Source of the DNA: an uncultured Clostridia bacterium
GTDB lineage: Bacteria; Bacillota; Clostridia; UBA1381
Direction of reading: 5' to 3'
Assembly: GCA_905236685.1 (NCBI GenBank)
Contig: CAJOPD010000087.1
Span: 1-38,100, forward strand
Length of the DNA: 38,100 nucleotides
The position numbers and the translations under genes were made by a program. Positions 22,791 through 33,095 of the stretch are shown one piece after another (position 1 is the first letter of the stretch; each line of letters starts with the position of its first letter). The notes under the pieces were generated by a model, which was not told the DNA's origin, did not search any database, and was given only the letters and a program-made list of their open reading frames with translations.

Positions 22791-24542
22791 TTATTTTATT
22801 GTCTTTGAATTTATTTCGTCTAAAAGATTTTTAATAAATTCGTCAATAGAAGTGCTGCCCAAATCGCCTTCACTTCTTGAACGCACCGAAACTGCGTTAT
22901 TTTCAATATCTTTATCGCCCAAAACAAGCATATAGGGTATCTTTTCAAGCTGTGCCTCACGGATTTTGTAACCGATTTTTTCCGCTCTGTCGTCAATCTC
23001 AACCCGTATAATTCCTGCATCTGCAAGCTTTTCCCTGATTTTTCGGGCGTAATCGTGATGTCTGTCCGCAATAGGCAAAATTTTAACCTGAACAGGTGCA
23101 AGCCACGCCGGAAATGCGCCTGCATATTTTTCTATCAAAAGCGCAAGCGTACGCTCATAACAGCCGATAGAGGTCCTGTGGATAATATACGGATTTTTGC
23201 GTGTGCCGTCCTTATCAACATACTCCATACCGAACTTTTCGGCAAGCATCTGGTCAATCTGAATTGTGATTAAAGTATCTTCTTTTCCGTAAACATTCTT
23301 TATTTGAATATCAAGCTTTGGACCGTAAAAGGCAGCCTCCCCTACTCCGATTTTATACGGAATTTCGAGGTGATTAAGGATTTTCTCCATAACGCCCTGT
23401 GCCTCGTCCCACTGTTCCTTTGTGCCGATATACTTTTCGCGGTCATCAGGGTCCCATTGTGAAAAACGGTAGGAAACATCTTCATAAAGACCGAGCGTTT
23501 TAAGCATATAAATTGCAAGCTCCAAACAGCCCTTAAATTCACCCTCTAACTGCTCGGGGGTACACATCAAGTGCCCTTCGGATATGGTAAATTGGCGCAC
23601 ACGGATAAGCCCGTGCATTTCGCCGGAGGCTTCATTTCTGAAAAGTGTTGAGGTTTCGTTAAGGCGCATAGGCAAGTCCCTGTATGACCTTCCGCGGTTT
23701 AAAAATGCCTGATACTGAAACGGACAGGTCATAGGACGAAGTGCAAATACTTCTTTATCATTTTCCGGGTCGCCTAAAACAAACATACCGTCACGGTAAT
23801 GATCCCAATGCCCTGAAAGCTTATATAAATCGCTTTTTGCCATAAACGGCGTTTTGGTAAGCTGCCAGCCGCGCTTTTGTTCTTCGTCCTCGACAAAGCG
23901 CTGCAAAAGCTGAATAACCCTTGCACCTTTCGGCAAAAGAATGGGAAGTCCCTGACCGATAATATCTGAGGTTGTAAAGAGTTCAAGCTCTCTGCCCAAC
24001 TTGTTATGGTCGCGTTTTTTTGCTTCTTCGCGCTTTTCAAGGTATTCGTTCAGTTCGTCTTTTGTGAAAAATGCCGTACCGTAAATCCTTTGGAGCATTT
24101 TGTTATGCTCATCTCCGCGCCAATATGCGCCTGTCGCACTCAAAAGCTTAAATGCCTTGACCTTGCTGGTATAGTTAATATGCGGACCTGCGCAAAGGTC
24201 GGTAAATTCGCCCTGCTTATAGAACGAAATTACCGCATCTTCGGGAAGTTCATTTATAAGCTCGATTTTATACGGTTCGTCCTTCATAAGCTCCAACGCT
24301 TCTTTCCGAGGAAGCTCAAAGCGTTCGATTTTAAGGTTTTCCTTTGCGATTTTTTTCATTTCCGCTTCAATTTTTTCCAAATCCTCCGCTAAAAATGTAT
24401 GCGGAGAATCAAAATCGTAGTAAAAGCCTGTATCGATAGCAGGTCCGATAGTGAGTTTTGTATCGGGATACAGCCTTTTTACAGCTTGCGCCATTACGTG
24501 CGAAGCTGAATGTCTTAGTGTTTGCAGTTCGTTTAATTCCAT
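22791..24542 (-). CDS. thrS: Threonyl-tRNA synthetase, lacking the TGS domain
   Basis: The 583 residues comprise the editing domain (LRHSASHVMAQAVKRLYPDT with its HxxxH and later DLCAGPHINYT), the class II catalytic core with the zinc ligands ALRPMTCPFQYQ, ISEGHLMCTPEQ and IIHRTSIGCYERTLALL, and the anticodon-binding domain (LPIADRHHDYARKIREKL). Typical ThrS proteins are about 640 residues and start with a TGS domain of some 60 residues, which is absent here. It cannot be restored by an upstream start, because the T-box terminator stem lies just upstream. Forms without TGS occur in some Clostridia. Expression is controlled by the T-box leader. Confidence 0.95.
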   Translation of the reverse strand: MELNELQTLRHSASHVMAQAVKRLYPDTKLTIGPAIDTGFYYDFDSPHTFLAEDLEKIEAEMKKIAKENLKIERFELPRKEALELMKDEPYKIELINELPEDAVISFYKQGEFTDLCAGPHINYTSKVKAFKLLSATGAYWRGDEHNKMLQRIYGTAFFTKDELNEYLEKREEAKKRDHNKLGRELELFTTSDIIGQGLPILLPKGARVIQLLQRFVEDEEQKRGWQLTKTPFMAKSDLYKLSGHWDHYRDGMFVLGDPENDKEVFALRPMTCPFQYQAFLNRGRSYRDLPMRLNETSTLFRNEASGEMHGLIRVRQFTISEGHLMCTPEQLEGEFKGCLELAIYMLKTLGLYEDVSYRFSQWDPDDREKYIGTKEQWDEAQGVMEKILNHLEIPYKIGVGEAAFYGPKLDIQIKNVYGKEDTLITIQIDQMLAEKFGMEYVDKDGTRKNPYIIHRTSIGCYERTLALLIEKYAGAFPAWLAPVQVKILPIADRHHDYARKIREKLADAGIIRVEIDDRAEKIGYKIREAQLEKIPYMLVLGDKDIENNAVSVRSRSEGDLGSTSIDEFIKNLLDEINSKTIK

Positions 24543-24566
24543 TATTGCATCTTCCTTTCTTTAAAT

Positions 24567-24812
24567 AAAAAATCCCCAAGGAAAAAATTCCTTAGGGATG
24601 CTGAAATAGCACGGTTCCACCCTAATTATGATTTTATAAAAAAACCATCACTCAATTACTTTTAACGCAAAGTGAGGCGGCGATACTTACTGAAAGTTCG
24701 GTATGCAACTCCAAAGCGGTGTTCATTTTAAGCCACCCAAGAAACACTTACAGCCGCGATGTTTCCTCTCTTTTGGGATTTACTTAAAACTACTGTCTTC
24801 TTCATCGTCTTT
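24567..24812 (-). ncRNA. T-box leader (threonine-responsive) upstream of thrS
   Basis: The minus-strand leader contains the T-box sequence AGGGTGGAACCGTG (24610-24623) and then a strong terminator: a 12-pair stem (24572-24583 with 24588-24599) followed by six T residues. In the stem I region a threonine codon ACC (24718-24720), in the context GAACACCGC, is the likely specifier. Uncharged tRNA-Thr would bind and stabilise the antiterminator, allowing thrS transcription. The gene-free gap between thrS and the HAD gene is filled by this leader and its promoter. Confidence 0.9.
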
Positions 24813-24818
24813 AAGATT

Positions 24819-24847
24819 ATTATGACACTTTTTGTTTAAAATGTCAA
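24819..24847 (-). promoter_or_regulatory. Promoter of the T-box/thrS transcript
   Basis: A perfect TTGACA (24842-24847), a 17-base spacer and CATAAT (24819-24824) start transcription just ahead of the T-box leader. Confidence 0.75.
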
Positions 24848-24856
24848 GTATTTTGC

Positions 24857-25513
24857 CTAAATTTCCTGCTTTAAAATAAAATCGGCAGCGTCAAGCAAAT
24901 TATCAAAAATATAGTCCGCACCCGCTGTTTCAAGTTCGTTTTTCTCGGCATATCCGCGCCTTAGTCCGATAGATGAAATGCCGCATTTTTTTGCTCCTAA
25001 GACATCATTTTCCCTATCCCCTATGATAACGGTTTCCGATAAGGAAAATGCGCTTGCGCTGTCAAGAACTTTACTAATCACCTCGTCCTTATATCCCTTA
25101 CTTCCGTCAGGTTCGGCACCTGATGCATAATCAAAATAATCAAAAATCTTAAAGTTTTTTAAAATTCTCTCTGCATAGACATAGGGCTTTGAAGTTGCAA
25201 GCGCAAGCGTTTTACCGTGACTTTTCAAAAGTTCAAGTGCTTCTGCCGTATCACTGTAAACGGTATTTTCATAAATGCCTGTATTCGTAAATCTCTCACG
25301 GTACTTTTCAACCGCGCAAACGGCGTCATCGTGCGAAAACCCGTATATTCCGCGAAAAGAATCGTAAAGCGGCGGTCCGATAAACTTAAAAAGCTTTTTC
25401 TCATCATTTTCCTTTATTCCAAAGCTTTCAAGCGCATATTTGACGCAATTTATTATGCCTTCCTTTGAATCGGTCAAGGTGCCGTCTAAATCAAATAAAA
25501 TCAGTTTAAACAT
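24857..25513 (-). CDS. HAD-family hydrolase (phosphoglycolate phosphatase-like)
   Basis: The HAD motifs are complete: motif I LILFDLDGTLTDSKEGI with the nucleophile Asp and general-acid Asp, motif II TLALATSKPYV, motif III Lys in GSKGYKDEVI, and motif IV ETVIIGDRENDVLGAK. The cap is the helical type of phosphoglycolate phosphatases and pyrimidine 5'-nucleotidases. The substrate is uncertain. The start directly abuts the uvrA stop, so it is last in the long housekeeping operon. Confidence 0.88.
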   Translation of the reverse strand: MFKLILFDLDGTLTDSKEGIINCVKYALESFGIKENDEKKLFKFIGPPLYDSFRGIYGFSHDDAVCAVEKYRERFTNTGIYENTVYSDTAEALELLKSHGKTLALATSKPYVYAERILKNFKIFDYFDYASGAEPDGSKGYKDEVISKVLDSASAFSLSETVIIGDRENDVLGAKKCGISSIGLRRGYAEKNELETAGADYIFDNLLDAADFILKQEI

Positions 25514-28342
25514 CTATTTCTCCAAGTATCTTTTTAAATATTGTCCTGTGTAGGATTTTTCTTCCTTGATTATTTCTTCGGGCGTTCCCGTTGCAATTAG
25601 CTGACCGCCCTTATCGCCGCCTTCCTGCCCTAAATCGATAATGTAGTCGCAGGTTTTTATCATATCAAGGTTATGCTCAATAACAACAACGCTGTTACCT
25701 GTATCTACAAGCTTTTGCAGTACATCGGTCAGTTTATGAACATCTGCTGCGTGCAGTCCCGTTGTAGGCTCGTCTAACACATAAATTGTTCTGCCTGTAC
25801 TTTTTTTCGAAAGCTCGGTTGCAAGCTTAACACGCTGTGCCTCGCCGCCCGAAAGGGTTGTTGAACTCTGTCCTAATTTTATATAGCCAAGCCCTACCTC
25901 CTTTAAAGTTTCAAGCTTGCGCTTTATCGGAGGAAGATTTTTAAAAAATTCGTATGCCTCGTCAACTGTCATTTCAAGAACATCATAGATGTTTTTGCCC
26001 TTATATTTTACTTCAAGGGTTTCGCGGTTATACCGCTGCCCTTTGCAGACGCTGCAAGGTACATAAATATCTGCAAGAAAGTTCATTTCTATTTTGACAA
26101 TACCGTCGCCCGCGCACGCCTCACAGCGTCCGCCCTTCACATTAAAGCTGAAACGCCCAGGGGCATATCCGCGCATTTTCGCGTCGTTTGTTGACGCAAA
26201 AACATTCCGTATATCATTAAACAGATTTGTATATGTTGCAGGGTTTGAACGGGGCGTTCTGCCTATGGGCGATTGGTCGATATTTATTATCTTATCAAGC
26301 TGTTCTGTACCCTCAATTTTGGTATGCTTGCCGGGGTGCGTCATAGCGCGGTTTAGGTCCTTGGCAAGCTCTTTATATAAAATCTCGTTTATCAGGGAGC
26401 TTTTTCCCGAGCCGGAAACGCCTGTAACGCAGGTAAATACGCCGAGCGGAATTTCTACATCAATATTTTTTAAATTATTTTCCTGCGCACCGCAAATTTT
26501 TATAAAACCGCTTGGTTTTCTGCGGGTTTTCGGAACAGGAATAGACTTTTTGCCGCTTAAATACTGACCCGTAATAGATTTTTTTGATTTTTTAATCTGT
26601 TCTGCCGTACCTGTCGCAACTACATTCCCGCCGTTTATTCCGGCCCCCGGACCTATATCTACTATATAGTCGGCGGCATACATAGTATCTTCGTCGTGCT
26701 CTACAACAATTACGGTATTTCCTATATCGCGCAGATGTTTAAGCGTTGCGATAAGCTTGTTATTATCCCGCTGATGAAGTCCTATGCTTGGCTCATCAAG
26801 AATATACAAAACTCCCATAAGCCCCGAGCCGATTTGCGTAGCAAGCCGTATTCTCTGCGATTCGCCGCCCGAAAGCGTGCTTGAAGCCCGCGCGAGCGTT
26901 AAATAATCAAGACCTACATCAACCAAAAATTGCAGTCTTGCCGTTATTTCCTTAATAATTTGATTGGCAATCAGACTTTCTCTTTCGGATAGTTTGAGAT
27001 TTTTTATAAAGTCCAGTTCATTTTGCACCGACATACAGGTAAATTCATAGATATTTTTCCCGCCGACAGTAACGGCAAGAACTTCCTCATTAAGCCTTTT
27101 GCCGTGGCAATCGTGGCACTCGGTCTCGTTTATGAATTTTTCTATTTCATTTTTTGAGTATTCCGATGTAGTTTCATTGTAACGGCGTTCCAAATTGTTT
27201 ACAATGCCCTCATATACGGCATTATATGTTCCCGAGCCGTAACTTCTCGTATATTTGAACTCAAATTTTTCGCCGCCCGTGCCGTAAAGCACGGTATTTT
27301 TGACTTTTTCCGGCAAATCCTTCCATTTGGTATCAAGCGGTATTTTATAATGCTCCAAAATACCCTTAAAATACATATGCGCCATTGTGTCAGCTATTCC
27401 GGGAGCTGCCCAGCCCATACAGTTTATTGCGCCTTCAAAGAGCGTTCTGTTTTCATCAACAATCAACAAATTCGGGTCGATTTTTGTAAGAAATCCAAGT
27501 CCTTTGCAAGTCGGGCAGGCGCCGAGCGGGTTATTAAAGGAAAAACTTCTGGGCGCAAGCTCGGAAAGACTTATTCCGCAGTCATCACAGGCAAGATTTT
27601 GATTAAATTTTAGTATTTCCCCGCCTAAAATCTCGACCATAACGACATCACCGCTAAGGTTTAAAGCAGTTTCGACCGAATCGGTAAGACGGCTTTCCAT
27701 ACCCTCGCGTATAATAAGTCTGTCAACAATTATTTCAATATTGTGTTTGATATTCTTTTCAAGAACAATCGGCTCGGTCAATTCATATTGAATACCGTCC
27801 GCCTTTACACGCACAAATCCTGCGCGTTTTGCATCTTCAAAAACCTTTTTATGTTCACCTTTTTTGCCCTTTATTACAGGTGCTAAAATATGGATTTTTG
27901 TACCCGTCGGAAGTGACAGGATTTTATCTGTTATCTGGTCAACCGTCTGCCGTGAAACAACTTTGTGGCATTTTGGACAGTGCGGAATACCTATTCGGGC
28001 ATATAAAAGCCTCAAATAATCATATATTTCGGTAACTGTTCCGACTGTTGAACGCGGATTTTTTGAGGTAGTCTTTTGGTCAATGCTGATAGCGGGCGAT
28101 AGTCCTGTTATGCTTTCCACATCAGGCTTGTCCATCTGTCCCAAAAACTGACGCGCATACGAGGAAAGCGATTCCACATATCTCCTCTGCCCCTCAGCAT
28201 AGATTGTATCAAAGGCAAGCGAACTCTTTCCCGAGCCGGAAAGCCCCGTTAAAACCACCAGTTTTTCCCGAGGTATTTTAAGAGAAATATTTTTAAGATT
28301 ATGCACTTTTGCGTCTTTTATCGTTATATACTTGTCCATCAT
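25514..28342 (-). CDS. uvrA: UvrABC excinuclease subunit A
   Basis: The 942-residue length and domains match UvrA. The first ATPase has Walker [17 protein letters not shown] and signature [16 protein letters not shown]; the second has [14 protein letters not shown] and [16 protein letters not shown]. Zinc modules are [13 protein letters not shown] with CPTCKG, and CEACAGDG with [10 protein letters not shown]. UvrA dimers find DNA lesions and load UvrB. The start overlaps the uvrB stop by four bases (ATGA), so the two subunits are co-translated. Confidence 0.98.
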   Translation of the reverse strand: MMDKYITIKDAKVHNLKNISLKIPREKLVVLTGLSGSGKSSLAFDTIYAEGQRRYVESLSSYARQFLGQMDKPDVESITGLSPAISIDQKTTSKNPRSTVGTVTEIYDYLRLLYARIGIPHCPKCHKVVSRQTVDQITDKILSLPTGTKIHILAPVIKGKKGEHKKVFEDAKRAGFVRVKADGIQYELTEPIVLEKNIKHNIEIIVDRLIIREGMESRLTDSVETALNLSGDVVMVEILGGEILKFNQNLACDDCGISLSELAPRSFSFNNPLGACPTCKGLGFLTKIDPNLLIVDENRTLFEGAINCMGWAAPGIADTMAHMYFKGILEHYKIPLDTKWKDLPEKVKNTVLYGTGGEKFEFKYTRSYGSGTYNAVYEGIVNNLERRYNETTSEYSKNEIEKFINETECHDCHGKRLNEEVLAVTVGGKNIYEFTCMSVQNELDFIKNLKLSERESLIANQIIKEITARLQFLVDVGLDYLTLARASSTLSGGESQRIRLATQIGSGLMGVLYILDEPSIGLHQRDNNKLIATLKHLRDIGNTVIVVEHDEDTMYAADYIVDIGPGAGINGGNVVATGTAEQIKKSKKSITGQYLSGKKSIPVPKTRRKPSGFIKICGAQENNLKNIDVEIPLGVFTCVTGVSGSGKSSLINEILYKELAKDLNRAMTHPGKHTKIEGTEQLDKIINIDQSPIGRTPRSNPATYTNLFNDIRNVFASTNDAKMRGYAPGRFSFNVKGGRCEACAGDGIVKIEMNFLADIYVPCSVCKGQRYNRETLEVKYKGKNIYDVLEMTVDEAYEFFKNLPPIKRKLETLKEVGLGYIKLGQSSTTLSGGEAQRVKLATELSKKSTGRTIYVLDEPTTGLHAADVHKLTDVLQKLVDTGNSVVVIEHNLDMIKTCDYIIDLGQEGGDKGGQLIATGTPEEIIKEEKSYTGQYLKRYLEK

Positions 28343-30291
28343 TCTTCCCCGTTTTCTAAGCGCTTAATTTTATCTCTTAGCTCCGCCGCGCGTTCAAATT
28401 CAAGATTTTCGGCGCAAAGAAGCATTTCATCACGCAAATTTTCGATAAGCTTTTGCATATTTTGCGGCTTTTGGGCAGATTTTAATTCTACCGATTTAAC
28501 AGCCTCAATAATATCCCTGATATCCTTTTTGACGGTTTTCGGGATAATGTTGTTCTTTTTGTTATATTCCTCCTGATAGGCGCGCCTGCGGGCTGTTTCA
28601 TCAATAGCGCGTTTCATCGAGCCCGTCATCGTATCTGCATACATAATAACCGTTCCGTGCTCATTACGCGCGGCTCTGCCTATCGTCTGAATTAAAGATG
28701 TTTCGCTCCTTAAAAAACCTTCCTTATCGGCGTCTAAAATGGCAACAAGCGACACTTCGGGCAAATCAAGCCCTTCGCGGAGCAAATTTATACCTACCAA
28801 AACATCAAATTCGCCCATTCGCAAATCGCGTATGATTTCCGTTCGCTCGATTGTCTTTATCTCGGAGTGCATATATTTAACCTTAATGCCCGCCTCACGC
28901 AAATAATCGGTCAAATCCTCCGCCATTCGCTTTGTCAGCGTTGTTACAAGAACGCGTTCGTCCTTTTCTGCCCGGACATTTATTTCCGCAATCAAGTCGT
29001 CAATCTGATTTTTTATGGGTCTTACGCTGATTTCGGGGTCCAAAAGTCCCGTAGGTCTTATCAGCTGTTCCACAAATTCCTTTGAGTGTTCTTTTTCATA
29101 CTCGGCAGGCGTTGCGGAGGTAAAAATCACCTGATTGAGCCGTTTTTCAAATTCCGTAAATTTTAAAGGTCTGTTATCAAAAGCAGAAGGAAGCCGAAAA
29201 CCGTATGCAACAAGCGACTCTTTGCGCGCGCGGTCGCCGTTATACATCGCACGCACCTGCGATACAGTCACATGCGATTCGTCTATAAACATCAAAAAAT
29301 CCTTCGGGAAATAGTCTAAAAGCGTATATGGTGCAGAGCCTGGCGCGCGTCCGCTAATTAAGCGTGAATAGTTTTCGATACCCTGACAGAAGCCTATTTC
29401 TTGGAGCATTTCAACATCATACAGTGTCCGCTGTTCAATCCTCTGCGCCTCTATGAGCATATTGTTTTCTTTGAAATAGCGTATTCTTTCGCCCAGTTCT
29501 TCCAAAATACCAGCTATTGCTATTTTCATTTTATCGCCTGTTGTAACATAGTGCGAGGCGGGAGAAATCACAATATGGTTTCTTGTTCCCGTTATTTCGC
29601 CCGTTACAACATCGATTTGCGAAATCTTGTCTATTTCGTCGCCAAAAAATTCAACTCTTACCGCATACTCTTTGCTGCTTGCGGGAAATATTTCCAAGAC
29701 ATCGCCTCTTACACGAAACTTATTTCTTGTAAAGTTTATGTCATTCCGCTCATATTGCATTTCTATGAGCTTTTTAAGAATTTCATCTCTGTCCTTTACC
29801 ATTCCTACTCGGAGCGAAAGCATAAGATTTTCATAGTCTTCGGGGTCGCCAAGTCCGTAAATGCAGGAAACACTTGAAATTATTATTACATCGCGCCGCT
29901 CAAAAAGCGCAAAGGTTGCGCTGTGTCTAAGCTCGTCTATTTCATCATTTACCGAGGAATCCTTTTCGATATAGGTATCAGACGCCGCAATATATGCCTC
30001 AGGCTGATAATAATCGTAATAGCTGACAAAAAATTCTACCGCATTATTCGGAAAAAAATCCTTAAACTCGCTGTAAAGCTGTGCCGCAAGCGTTTTATTA
30101 TGCGCTAAAACAAGGGTAGGCTTATTTACTTCGGCAATAATGTTAGCCATAGTAAAAGTCTTACCCGAGCCTGTAACACCCATCAAGGTTTGAAATTTTT
30201 CGCCGTTTTTTATGCCGTCAGCAAGCTTTTTGACTGCTTGCGGCTGGTCGCCCGACATTTTATAATCCGATACCAGTTCAAATTTGTCCAT
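28339..30291 (-). CDS. uvrB: UvrABC excinuclease subunit B
   Basis: The protein has helicase motif [19 protein letters not shown], the damage-verifying beta-hairpin [14 protein letters not shown], motif [16 protein letters not shown], motif [13 protein letters not shown], and a C-terminal UVR domain ([20 protein letters not shown]) that contacts UvrA and UvrC. The 650-residue length is normal. UvrB is loaded on lesions by UvrA and recruits UvrC. The gene lies nine bases after rsmE. Confidence 0.98.
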   Translation of the reverse strand: MDKFELVSDYKMSGDQPQAVKKLADGIKNGEKFQTLMGVTGSGKTFTMANIIAEVNKPTLVLAHNKTLAAQLYSEFKDFFPNNAVEFFVSYYDYYQPEAYIAASDTYIEKDSSVNDEIDELRHSATFALFERRDVIIISSVSCIYGLGDPEDYENLMLSLRVGMVKDRDEILKKLIEMQYERNDINFTRNKFRVRGDVLEIFPASSKEYAVRVEFFGDEIDKISQIDVVTGEITGTRNHIVISPASHYVTTGDKMKIAIAGILEELGERIRYFKENNMLIEAQRIEQRTLYDVEMLQEIGFCQGIENYSRLISGRAPGSAPYTLLDYFPKDFLMFIDESHVTVSQVRAMYNGDRARKESLVAYGFRLPSAFDNRPLKFTEFEKRLNQVIFTSATPAEYEKEHSKEFVEQLIRPTGLLDPEISVRPIKNQIDDLIAEINVRAEKDERVLVTTLTKRMAEDLTDYLREAGIKVKYMHSEIKTIERTEIIRDLRMGEFDVLVGINLLREGLDLPEVSLVAILDADKEGFLRSETSLIQTIGRAARNEHGTVIMYADTMTGSMKRAIDETARRRAYQEEYNKKNNIIPKTVKKDIRDIIEAVKSVELKSAQKPQNMQKLIENLRDEMLLCAENLEFERAAELRDKIKRLENGEE

Positions 30292-30300
30292 TTCTTCCTC

Positions 30301-31038
30301 TTAAATGCTATTTATGTCGCCAATCTCGTACATAATCATAGAAAGCACAGCCTCGCCTGCTGTTTCTGTACGCAAAATCCTCTTTCCGAGTGAAACCGAC
30401 GGTATTCCGTTCTCTATTAAAAAATCTATCTCCGATTTATCAAAACCGCCCTCTGCGCCTACCAAAAAAGCAACAGATTTCGGCTCGCTTTTTGAATTTA
30501 AAACCGTTTTAATTACCGTTTTTTCCTCACATTCATAGGCGACAAAAGAAATATCGGCACTTTTTAAAACCTTTACCGCCTCACTTATATTTATTTTGGG
30601 GCGGATAGTCGGAACAATTCCCCTTCCCGACTGCTGTGCCGCTTCTTTGGCAATTTTTTGCCATCTTTCAATCTTTTTTTCGCCGTCAAGCTTTGCAACA
30701 CATCGATTTAATTCACAGGGAAATATTTCGGATATTCCCAGCTCAGTAGTTTTTTGTATAATATAGTCCATTTTTGACGCTTTCGGTATTCCCTGAATAA
30801 GCGTTACCTTGATATTTGGCTCGGTATCCGACTTTGTTTTCCTTAAAATATCGCATAATACCGTCGCTTTTGAAACTTCCGCAATCTTTGCCTCATAGTC
30901 AAAGCCCTGACCATCACAGCAAGTCAAGGTATCGCCCTTTTTGAGCCTTAAAACCTTAGTTATATGTACCGTATCTTCACCTGTTACGGTAATTTGGTTT
31001 TCCGAAATATGTTCTCTCGGAATAAAAAATCTGGACAT
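30301..31038 (-). CDS. rsmE: 16S rRNA (uracil-1498-N3) methyltransferase
   Basis: The start is taken at MSRFFIPREHI (ATG 31036-31038), the usual RsmE N-terminus; an upstream start would overlap prmA. The N-terminal PUA-like part contains HITKVLRLKKGDTLTCCDG, and the SPOUT methyltransferase domain has ALLIQGIPKASKM-type sequence (TLIQGIPKASKMDYIIQK), the knot motif FLVGAEGGFDKSEIDFL and VSLGKRILRTETAGEAVL. It methylates U1498 of 16S rRNA with SAM. The gene follows prmA by four bases without a clear ribosome binding site, so coupling is likely. Confidence 0.95.
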   Translation of the reverse strand: MSRFFIPREHISENQITVTGEDTVHITKVLRLKKGDTLTCCDGQGFDYEAKIAEVSKATVLCDILRKTKSDTEPNIKVTLIQGIPKASKMDYIIQKTTELGISEIFPCELNRCVAKLDGEKKIERWQKIAKEAAQQSGRGIVPTIRPKINISEAVKVLKSADISFVAYECEEKTVIKTVLNSKSEPKSVAFLVGAEGGFDKSEIDFLIENGIPSVSLGKRILRTETAGEAVLSMIMYEIGDINSI

Positions 31039-31042
31039 AATT

Positions 31043-32005
31043 TTATTGCAGACGGCACATAAATTCCGCCCAGTCTGCACTCCTTTTTTCTGAAATTATA
31101 TCAAATCCGCAAGAAATAATTTTTTCGCGCACTTCCGAAATTCTGTCCTCAATTATTCCCGAGGCAATAAAAATGCCGTTTTGCGATATGACCTCCCTGA
31201 TAAAAGGCAGTAACGCAATAACAACATCTGCAACAATATTCGCAAGAACAAGGTCATATTTGCTTTTTGATACTTCTGCTCTCAGCGCGTCATTTTCCAG
31301 AACATTTCCTATTAAAATATCGCATTTGTCCCTGCTGATTTTATTTCTTTCAAGATTTTCCGAAATGGTTTTAAGCGAATTCTCATCAATATCTATTGCG
31401 GTAGCCTTGCTAGCTCCAAAAAGAAGGGAAACTATTGACAAAATCCCGCTCCCCGCGCCCAAATCGAGCACAGTGTCATTATCTTTTACGATATTTACAA
31501 TATCTTCGAGGCACATTTTTGTGGTATGGTGTGTGCCCGTTCCGAAACTCAGCCCGGGATTTATCTCAAAAACCTTTTTATCGGAAATCTCCGTTTCCTC
31601 CCAGTACGGTTTTATGACAAGCTTGTCCGCGATTGTAAATGTATGAAAATGCTTTTTCCAGCTATTTAGCCAGTCATCATTTTTAAGGCTTTCTGTAAAA
31701 AGCTCCAATCTTCCGTAAATGCCGTTATTATCACTTGATTTTAGCTTAAAAAGCTCTGATTTTATGCCGTCTAAGACATCAATTTCGTCGGATTTTACAT
31801 AAAAATCGATATGCGTTTCCTGCGCCATTTCTTTCCGCAGGTTTTCATCGACATAGTCCCAGGCTTTTTTGTTATCTTCTAAAAAATCAGAGAATTCGCC
31901 TTCATCAGAAATCTGCGTGCTGTCAATGCCAAAATCCAGCAAAATGCCTAAAACCGCGTCAATTCCCGCACTTTTTGTGAATATACTAACCTTTATCCAG
32001 TCCAT
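31043..32005 (-). CDS. prmA: Ribosomal protein L11 methyltransferase
   Basis: The N-terminal substrate-recognition domain (DWIKVSIFTKSAGIDAVLG) is followed by a class I SAM-dependent domain with ISFGTG-like INPGLSFGTGTHHTTKMCLE and motif I TVLDLGAGSGILSIVSLLFG, then DLVLANIVADVVIALLPF (the N-I-hydrophobic motif of PrmA). The 320-residue length is normal. It trimethylates L11. It starts ten bases after rpoD and is followed by rsmE, a pairing common in Firmicutes. Confidence 0.95.
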   Translation of the reverse strand: MDWIKVSIFTKSAGIDAVLGILLDFGIDSTQISDEGEFSDFLEDNKKAWDYVDENLRKEMAQETHIDFYVKSDEIDVLDGIKSELFKLKSSDNNGIYGRLELFTESLKNDDWLNSWKKHFHTFTIADKLVIKPYWEETEISDKKVFEINPGLSFGTGTHHTTKMCLEDIVNIVKDNDTVLDLGAGSGILSIVSLLFGASKATAIDIDENSLKTISENLERNKISRDKCDILIGNVLENDALRAEVSKSKYDLVLANIVADVVIALLPFIREVISQNGIFIASGIIEDRISEVREKIISCGFDIISEKRSADWAEFMCRLQ

Positions 32006-32015
32006 TTTCTATTCC

Positions 32016-33095
32016 CTAATCAAGATAATCTTTGAGCTTTTTACTGCGTGACGGGTGGCGAAGTTTACGAAGCGCTTTTGCCTCAATCTGCCTTATTCGC
32101 TCACGGGTTACATCAAATTCCTTGCCGACTTCCTCCAAGGTCCTCGGTCTGCCGTCTTCCAGCCCAAATCTAAGGCGTAAAACCTTTGCTTCACGCGCAG
32201 TAAGCGTTTTTAGCACATCTTCAAGCTGTTCTTTAAGCATAACAAAGCTCGCCACCTCAGAAGGAGCGGGAGCGTCATCATCGGGAATAAAGTCGCCTAA
32301 ATGGCTGTCCTCCTCCTCGCCTATCGGTGTTTCAAGAGACACGGGCTCCTGTGAAATTTTTGAGATTTCACGCACCTTTTCTACCGACATATTAAGCTCT
32401 TTCGCCAGTTCCTCCGTGGTTGGCTCTCTGCCAAGTTCCTGAACAAGCTGTCTTGAAATTCTTACAAGCTTATTTATTGTTTCCACCATATGAACAGGTA
32501 TTCTTATCGTTCGCGCCTGGTCTGCTATCGCTCTTGTAATCGCCTGTCTTATCCACCAGGTCGCATATGTGCTGAATTTATAGCCTTTGGAATAATCAAA
32601 TTTATCAACGGCTTTTATGAGTCCCAGATTTCCTTCCTGAATTAAGTCAAGAAAAAGCATACCCCTTCCTACATATCTTTTTGCAATACTGACAACCAGC
32701 CTTAAATTTGCCTCGGCAAGCCTCTTTTTTGCTTCCTCATCGCCTTCGGACATTCTTTTGGCAAGCGCCACTTCTTCATCTGCGTCCAAAAGGTCAACCT
32801 TGCCGATTTCCTTTAAATACATTTTGACATGGTCATCAATATTTATGCCGTCAGGGACAGATAAATCTTCAAGTTCCTCTTTTGAAACCTCAATATCCTC
32901 CAATTCCTTTTCCAAATCGTCAACAATTTCAATGCCTTCTTTTTCAAGCGCATCGTAAATAGTTTCGATTTCTTCCGAGGTTATTTCGGTGTCAAAAAAC
33001 GAATTTGCAATATCGTTATTTGTGAGCACGCCCTTCTTTTTACCCTTTTCAATAAGGTCTTTTACCATTTGTTTTTTTTGTTCTAAATCTGACAT
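32016..33095 (-). CDS. rpoD: Primary sigma factor (sigma-70/RpoD)
   Basis: Region 1.1-like N-terminus ([20 protein letters not shown]), region 1.2 ([20 protein letters not shown] after I), region 2 with [40 protein letters not shown] and [20 protein letters not shown], region 3 ([18 protein letters not shown]) and region 4.2 [20 protein letters not shown] are all present. The 359-residue length is typical of Firmicutes RpoD without the non-conserved insert. It directs RNA polymerase to housekeeping promoters. It overlaps dnaG by 13 bases, the classic dnaG-rpoD arrangement. Confidence 0.97.
   Translation of the reverse strand: MSDLEQKKQMVKDLIEKGKKKGVLTNNDIANSFFDTEITSEEIETIYDALEKEGIEIVDDLEKELEDIEVSKEELEDLSVPDGINIDDHVKMYLKEIGKVDLLDADEEVALAKRMSEGDEEAKKRLAEANLRLVVSIAKRYVGRGMLFLDLIQEGNLGLIKAVDKFDYSKGYKFSTYATWWIRQAITRAIADQARTIRIPVHMVETINKLVRISRQLVQELGREPTTEELAKELNMSVEKVREISKISQEPVSLETPIGEEEDSHLGDFIPDDDAPAPSEVASFVMLKEQLEDVLKTLTAREAKVLRLRFGLEDGRPRTLEEVGKEFDVTRERIRQIEAKALRKLRHPSRSKKLKDYLD

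Noticed and set aside
24543-24856. Structured segment before thrS considered as a tRNA or other RNA gene
   Set aside because: The T-box sequence, specifier-type codon and terminator identify it as a T-box leader; no tRNA cloverleaf with TTCGA arm was found.
26094-26567. Long plus-strand open frame opposite uvrA
   Set aside because: uvrA is unmistakable on the minus strand and the antisense protein has no recognisable features.
29401-29877. Long plus-strand open frame opposite uvrB
   Set aside because: uvrB is complete on the other strand and no start signals support the antisense frame.
31039-31080. Longer rsmE start overlapping prmA
   Set aside because: The extra 14 residues do not match the RsmE N-terminus, whereas MSRFFIPREHI does, and the shorter start removes the overlap.
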